Origin: Euperipatoides rowelli
Taxonomy: Eukaryota > Onychophora > Udeonychophora > Euonychophora > Peripatopsidae
Reading direction: 5' to 3' (one strand)
DNA: 10,438 nt
NCBI GenBank assembly: GCA_003024985.2
Contig: PXIH01S0022948.1
The first letter of the stretch is position 1, and each line of letters begins with the position of its first letter. The notes under the pieces are model-generated. The model saw only the letters and a list, made by a program, of their open reading frames with translations, was not told where the DNA came from and made no database searches. Made by a program: the position numbers and the translations under genes. Below, piece after piece: positions 6,568-10,438 of the stretch.

Positions 6568-7630
6568 ATGAAAAACCGATGGGTAGGAAAGTATTACAAC
6601 CCCAAACAAGTAGGGAGTCTATCGAAGGAACAAGCTTTTCAGAGAGGTATACGAGGAGAAGACACACAGTATAAGAAATTACATGATTGGTTTAAAACAC
6701 AAGATGCATATACATTACATAAACCTGTTAGGAAAATTTTAAAAGAAGAAAGACTATTATACATGGTATGAATGATCAGTCCCAAGCAAACTTAGTAGAT
6801 CTACAAAGTATCTCCAAATATAATTCAGGTTTTAAATATTTATTAACTTGTATTGATGTGTTCTCAAATTATTATGCATGGGCATTACCCATGAAAACTA
6901 AAACAGTTAAAGAAATTCTAACAACATTTAAAAAATTATTCATGAACGTAAACTTAATAAAATCCAAACAGATGATGGTAAGGAATTTCAGAACCATATG
7001 TTTCAAACATATTTAAAAGAAAATAATATCCATTTCTTTACAACTAAATCTGAATTAAAAGCTGCAATAGTTGAACATTTCAACTGGGCATTAAAAACAC
7101 GTATTTGGAGATATTTCACAGCAAAAAAAATACATTAAAATATTTAGACATCATACCCTAATTGATGAAAAGTTATAATCATACATTCCATAGAAATATT
7201 CAACGAAGTCCGGTTGAAGTGAATAAAGAAAACGAAAAAGAAGTCTAGAAAATTTTATATAAAGATAAAATATGGGATGAATCTCAATCCTTTAAATTTA
7301 ATATCGGACAAGTTAGAATTTCAAAAATGAAACGGACATTAAAAAGGTTACCTTACTAATTGGACACAATAAATATTTATTATTAGCGAACGTAGACCTA
7401 CAGTACCACCGGTATATAAAATCAAAGATTGGAAAGATGAGGTCATTGATGGAACGTAATACCAAGAGGAACTATAAGAGGTTCAAAAAGATAAGAGTGA
7501 TTATTACAATATTGAAAAAATATTAAAAGAAGAAAAAAGAGGACATAAAAAATATTATCTTTTTAAGTGGCAAGGGTATCCTGCATCATTTAATTCTTGG
7601 GTTCTGGGAAAAGACTTGAAAAAATTATGA
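6568..7630 (+). pseudogene. Polinton/Maverick-type integrase (rve) with C-terminal chromodomain, decayed
   Basis: DDE-type integrase of the F54H12.3-like Polinton family, which inserts the viral or transposon DNA into the host genome. The N-terminal part (6568-6767) has the family's TQDAYTLHKPVRK segment. The catalytic core follows in other frames: LVDLQSISKYNSGFKYLLTC with the first Asp codon at 6798-6800, TDDGKEF with the second Asp at 6971-6973, and AAIVEHFNWALKTR with the Glu at 7073-7075, 33 residues after the second Asp. Then come SYNHTFHRNIQRSPVEVN, an SH3-like FNIGQVRISKMKR, and a chromodomain (7502-7627). Lesions: frameshifts near 6765, 6935-6970, the A8 run 7123-7130, and about 7345; stops at 7159, 7246, 7370, 7457 and 7475. 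It is non-functional as it stands. Its stop overlaps the next gene's ATG. Confidence 0.9.
7502..7627 (+). other. Chromodomain at integrase C-terminus
   Basis: Reads YYNIEKILKEEKRG, then KKYYLFKWQGYPASFNSWV. The aromatic positions and the KWxGY...SWV pattern are those of a chromodomain, a reader of methylated histone tails. In Polinton and Ty3-type chromo-integrases it is thought to direct insertion to particular chromatin. This segment is open and the best preserved part of the integrase C-terminal half. Confidence 0.8.
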
Positions 7631-8517
7631 CTCATTTTTATATTACCTTACCTTCCAATTGTTGTATGGAATATTTTCCTGAAATACACCACAAAATTTT
7701 AAAATTAAACTTTCTAAATCCTTAGATTTAACACAAGCTGATTATGAAGTTGGTGTTGCTGAAATTCAATAGCCACATACTTGGTATACTATTACTAGCG
7801 TTAATAATGACATTTTATTTATATAAATGATGCTGACAGTAAAGATTATTATCTTAGAAGATTTCATATTTCTCTATGAATGTATAGTACTATTCAAGAA
7901 CTTATAGATGTTATTAATATAGAAATTCGTACCATTAATTTCAGATTTGAAATTTAACCGTTTAATTTTAAAACACGTATTATTGCTAGTGACAATTTAT
8001 CTTTTATTATTCCACGTGGAGTTTACATATTTTCTGAATTACAAGTACCTCATCATATATGCAGACTACTAGAATTTAAAAAAGCTAGAGTGGATCCATT
8101 TAAAAACACATCTTATGTAGAAATAATGAATTCTATTCTAGTCGATCATAAAGAAAAAATACAACATCATTTTATAAAGATGAATTTAATAGAGAGTTAC
8201 GAGTGGAGAGTAAATATCCTAGTGATATAAATAGAGGGGTGTATGCATTATTTATTTATTCTGATGTTATCAGCCGACAAATAGTAGGTGATACGCATGC
8301 TCCGCTTCTTTCCACGATACCTATAGATACAGAAAAATAAAATTGTATAGTGAATAAAAGATTTGATATTCCTCATTATTTACTGGAACCCAGACAATTA
8401 TTTGATACGATAGAAATTGATATCAAAGACGATACAGGTACCCCCATTCAATTTAATCTCAGGAAAATTTTACTTAAACTTCATTTCTGTTTACGGAAAT
8501 CACCTTACTTTGAATAA
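7627..8517 (+). pseudogene. Probable penton/minor capsid protein of a Polinton, decayed
   Basis: The start MTHFYITLPSNCCMEYFP is of the kind found at the N-terminus of a capsid-associated protein encoded next to the integrase in animal Polintons. Further recognisable stretches are QADYEVGVAEIQ before a TAG at 7770, PHTWYTI after it, VISRQIVGDTHAPLLSTIPI (about 8266-8325), and a C-terminal FDTIEIDIKDDTGTPIQF followed by a short beta-rich tail. I assign it to the single-jelly-roll penton (minor capsid) by family and neighbourhood; a different virion role is possible. Lesions: frameshifts near 7683, 7826 and 8165; stops at 7770, 7824, 7877, 7955 and 8338. The ATG overlaps the integrase stop as ATGA and has A at -3. 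Confidence 0.6.
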
Positions 8518-8519
8518 TC

Positions 8520-8938
8520 ATGAATCCCTATATAGACTATTACAGTAGACAAGTAGGTGGTGGCGATTTTGATATCTTCCGAGGAAGTCAAGTACAATAC
8601 GGTTATTGATAAGGATCCGTTTTCAGTAGGTTATTTAGAAAAGTAGTTCCGCTAATAAGTTGAGGTGCACGATACATAACACCTAAAATAGCTAGAGCTG
8701 CTACTACATTAATACCTCATGTTATTAGTGCAGTTAAAGATTTAACTAGTGGTGTGATGAAAGATGTTGACAAAAAATTTCATCTCTTATGCCTATGCCT
8801 AAACAAGAAGGTGGGAGGAGAAAAAGAAGAGCTCACTCAACTAGAAAGAATAAAAGGAAACGTTCATGTTCTACAGTTTCATTATTAAAAAAATTTCAGA
8901 GGAAGAACAAATCTACTCTAGATAATATATTCATATAA
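8520..8938 (+). pseudogene. Small basic virion core protein (PX/pVI-like), decayed
   Basis: Begins MNPYIDYYSRQVGGGDFDIF two bases after the upstream stop. The N-terminal tyrosine-rich segment is followed by Gly-rich stretches resembling adenain-type cleavage surroundings (QVGGGDF). A hydrophobic/amphipathic middle follows (IARAATTLIPHVISAVKDLT), then in another frame a highly basic stretch, GGRRKRRAHSTRKNKRKRS, and LLKKFQRKNKS. This order matches the small core/PX-type proteins of adintoviruses and Polintons, which are thought to bind packaged DNA or the capsid interior. Lesions: double stop TGA TAA at 8607-8612, TGA at 8661, and a frameshift in the A6 run 8772-8777. The stop at 8936-8938 is two bases before the next ATG. 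Confidence 0.6.
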
Positions 8939-8940
8939 AA

Positions 8941-9423
8941 ATGTTTTTAATTAATCATTATTCTTGTGAGTGTGCTAAATCTGAATTGGATTTATTTACC
9001 ATACCAGGGACACAAATTTACATTTTAAAAGGACAATGGGTGGAATATATCCCCATATCTTCCCTCAGAGCTTCAGCACCGATTGATTTCCTCATTTCAG
9101 CTAGTGGTGAACAATATATTGATTTAAACCTTACAAGACTTTATGTGAAATGTAAAATTGTGAATGGGAAAGGTAAAGATTTAAAAGCGGCTAGTAAAGT
9201 AGGTCCCATCAATTTAATACTGCATTCCTTATTCAATGAAATTACGGTGTCTATGAATGATACTTCGTCTCACACACCAATTCATACGACCACTATTGAG
9301 CACTTATTGAAACATTATTGAAATATGGTGAAGATGCCATCACTACACAACTTACGGTGCCTTATTTTATAAAGATATCGCAGGAGCCATGGATGCTGTA
9401 GATGATGCCAATGATGAGCTTAA
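8941..9423 (+). pseudogene. N-terminal part of F54H12.2-like Polinton protein, probable major capsid protein, truncated
   Basis: The first 126 codons are open (to 9321). They show the family's CxCxKSELDLF-type N-terminus (here CECAKSELDLFTIPGTQ), then KGQWVEYIPISSL, GEQYIDLNLTRLYVKCKI and GPINLILHSLFNEITVSMN, the beta-strand-rich start of a jelly-roll fold. Homology continues in a second frame (LLKYGEDAITTQLTVPYF, from 9309) and a third (YKDIAGAMDAVDDANDEL, from about 9368). So there are two frameshifts, near 9305 and 9365. The gene then stops matching exactly at TTAA 9420-9423. Only about 160 codons are present, far short of a capsid protein. In animal Polintons this protein is usually taken to be the double-jelly-roll hexon-like capsid; I call it by family and by its place after the core gene. 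Confidence 0.75.
9420..9423. mobile_element. TTAA target site at 5' end of piggyBac-like insertion
   Basis: TTAA followed directly by CCCTTTCCACTCC. piggyBac-superfamily elements insert at TTAA and begin with CCC-type termini. Capsid-protein homology runs up to this tetranucleotide and does not continue after it, as expected for an insertion junction. The matching right-hand TTAA is not in the window. Confidence 0.55.
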
Positions 9424-9430
9424 CCCTTTC

Positions 9431-9504
9431 CACTCCACTTCCGGTAATACACTGACATTTGTCATAATGCAGTTGCACTCCCAGTACGGTAATACACCGA
9501 CATT
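9431..9504 (+). repeat. Subterminal 29-bp direct repeat of the piggyBac-like element
   Basis: Copy 1 is 9431-9459 and copy 2 is 9476-9504, differing at only a few positions in the middle. Copy 1 contains CACTTCCGG, the same ETS-like motif seen in the array at 2490-3240. Repeats close to the terminus are a common feature of transposase binding regions. Confidence 0.7.
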
Positions 9505-9940
9505 ATGCCTTTCATTTTTGGTATTCAATATTTTGCTCAAAAATGCTTCAATTTTTTTTTAAAAAGCTTTCAAAGATAAAGAAAAGGTTGGTCTTCAATA
9601 ATCTCTAAATATTTAAAAAAAAAAAAAGAAAATAATACTTTTAGTACAAAAAAAATCAATGATAATTAAATAATCTAATTATTTTGTATGTGTCTTAATT
9701 TTAGCCTTTTTTTTATTAAAAACTTTTGCCATTTACTTGCAATTAATTTTATCAATACATTACTTAGTCGTTATTCCCGATCTACAAATAAATTTGCTTA
9801 GAAACAAAAAACGAATATCTAAAATTAGAATTGTAACTGTTTTTGTAATTTGCGCTTGGCTAATTTTCTAGACACCAAGTCCGGTGAATTGCCAACATCT
9901 CTTACTAGCGGTAGATTGCCGCCTTTTTTTATTTTTATCT
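9505..9940. other. AT-rich leader inside the piggyBac-like element
   Basis: No open frame of note. Contains A/T runs (9551-9560, 9614-9626) and dense stops in every frame. Interpreted as the 5' untranslated region of the transposon. Confidence 0.45.
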
Positions 9941-9991
9941 TATGCTTCTTATGCCACTCCAATTTAGATACAGTAACTTATGCATTTCAAA

Positions 9992-10160
9992 ATGGTTAAA
10001 AAAATCTCTGAATGATGCAGAAATTTATACTATATTAGAAGATGAAATGGGCACAAATACAGACTCAGAATTAAATTTCAACCATGAAATTTATGTGCCC
10101 TCTGAGCATTTTAGTAATGTCGGTTTAGGCAATCGCATGACACATCGGAATAAATACTAG
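9992..10160 (+). pseudogene. Putative piggyBac transposase N-terminus, frameshifted fragment
   Basis: ATG at 9992 (context CAAAATGG, A at -3) opens a frame that reads MVKKISE and stops at once. The neighbouring frame, open from 9942 to TAG 10158-10160, continues with SLNDAEIYTILEDEMGTNTD, then SELNFNHEIYVPSEHF. A shift at the A run 9998-10003 would connect them. An (L/T)xxEIxxIL helix followed by an acidic Asp/Glu/Ser stretch is typical of piggyBac transposase N-termini. It is a weak, low-complexity signature, so the call rests mainly on the TTAA-CCC junction 570 bp upstream. The catalytic DDD region would lie further right and is not found before 10438. Confidence 0.4.
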
Positions 10161-10438
10161 TAATTCTAAATAAGATAGAAACAAACTTTATATATATATT
10201 TATTATTTTATTTTTTGTAAGGAATTCAATTATCCAAATTACAGTCTAAATCTCGTTATTACTAAGGCCTTAAAAGTAAGCGCAGAAACACAAATACACG
10301 CATTTAACAAAAGCATTCAAAACATTGCACAAAACATACAATAATTTATTTATTATTATTATCCTTGTAGGCCACAATCATAACCTTCTGTTAATCATTA
10401 AGATTAAAATTAGAGTATTGGAAAGTTGATTTTTTTAA
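10161..10438. other. AT-rich non-coding DNA to window edge
   Basis: I see no gene. There is a TA run at 10189-10198 and an (ATT)n-like stretch near 10344-10360, with stops in all frames. It may be the interior of the piggyBac-like element (an intron or decayed coding region) or DNA beyond an internal deletion. Confidence 0.45.

Larger units (their letters stand above)
9424..10438 (+). mobile_element. piggyBac-like DNA transposon, left part (continues past window)
   Basis: Left terminus CCCTTTCCACTCC at 9424. Subterminal motif present twice: 9431-9459 and 9476-9504, each starting CACTCC and ending with GGTAATACAC(T/C)GACATT (period 45). About 490 bp of AT-rich leader follows, then a transposase-like N-terminus at 9992-10160. 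No GGGTTAA-type right end appears before the window stops, and the catalytic core is not visible. The element is either long with its coding region interrupted, or partly deleted. A non-autonomous derivative is also possible. Confidence 0.5.

Overview
The window looks like nuclear DNA of an invertebrate animal. It is strongly AT-rich, has A/T homopolymer runs, satellite-like repeats, a GT-AG intron, TATA and CCAAT boxes and AATAAA signals, and no bacterial gene organisation. I cannot fix the phylum. The core, about 3.35-9.42 kb, is a decayed copy of a Polinton/Maverick (adintovirus-like) DNA virus-transposon, all on the + strand.

Layout. 1-2480 is non-coding AT-rich DNA, with one compositionally distinct patch at about 245-603 that can be read in several conflicting ways. 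2490-3240 is a degenerate tandem repeat of about 130 bp, carrying CTTCCGG (ETS-like) and AAGATGGC/AAAATGGC (YY1-like) motifs. 3340-6385 holds three small genes that I do not recognise by family. Each has its own CCAAT + TATA promoter: (A) a spliced gene with a heptad-like segment, a Ser/Thr/Pro-rich middle and a very basic tail; (B) an open 96-codon ORF predicted to be a small type II membrane glycoprotein; (C) a Pro/Tyr-rich protein with a duplicated PTNHYxxPLPxY unit. 6568-9423 holds the recognisable viral cluster: an rve integrase with a C-terminal chromodomain, a probable penton/minor capsid protein, a small basic virion core protein, and the N-terminal part of an F54H12.2-like protein that is probably the major capsid protein. 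These four genes are packed with a 4-nt overlap or 2-nt gaps.

The capsid gene ends abruptly at TTAA (9420-9423). Directly after it comes CCCTTTCCACTCC, then a duplicated subterminal motif, about 500 bp of AT-rich leader, and a short acidic ORF resembling a piggyBac transposase N-terminus. The simplest reading is a nested piggyBac-like insertion into the Polinton capsid gene that continues past the right edge.

Except for gene B and the first 126 codons of the capsid gene, every viral ORF is broken by frameshifts and stops (about one lesion per 120 bp in the integrase). This is therefore a fossil. The viral polymerase, packaging ATPase and protease are not in the window, and neither element's far terminus can be seen.
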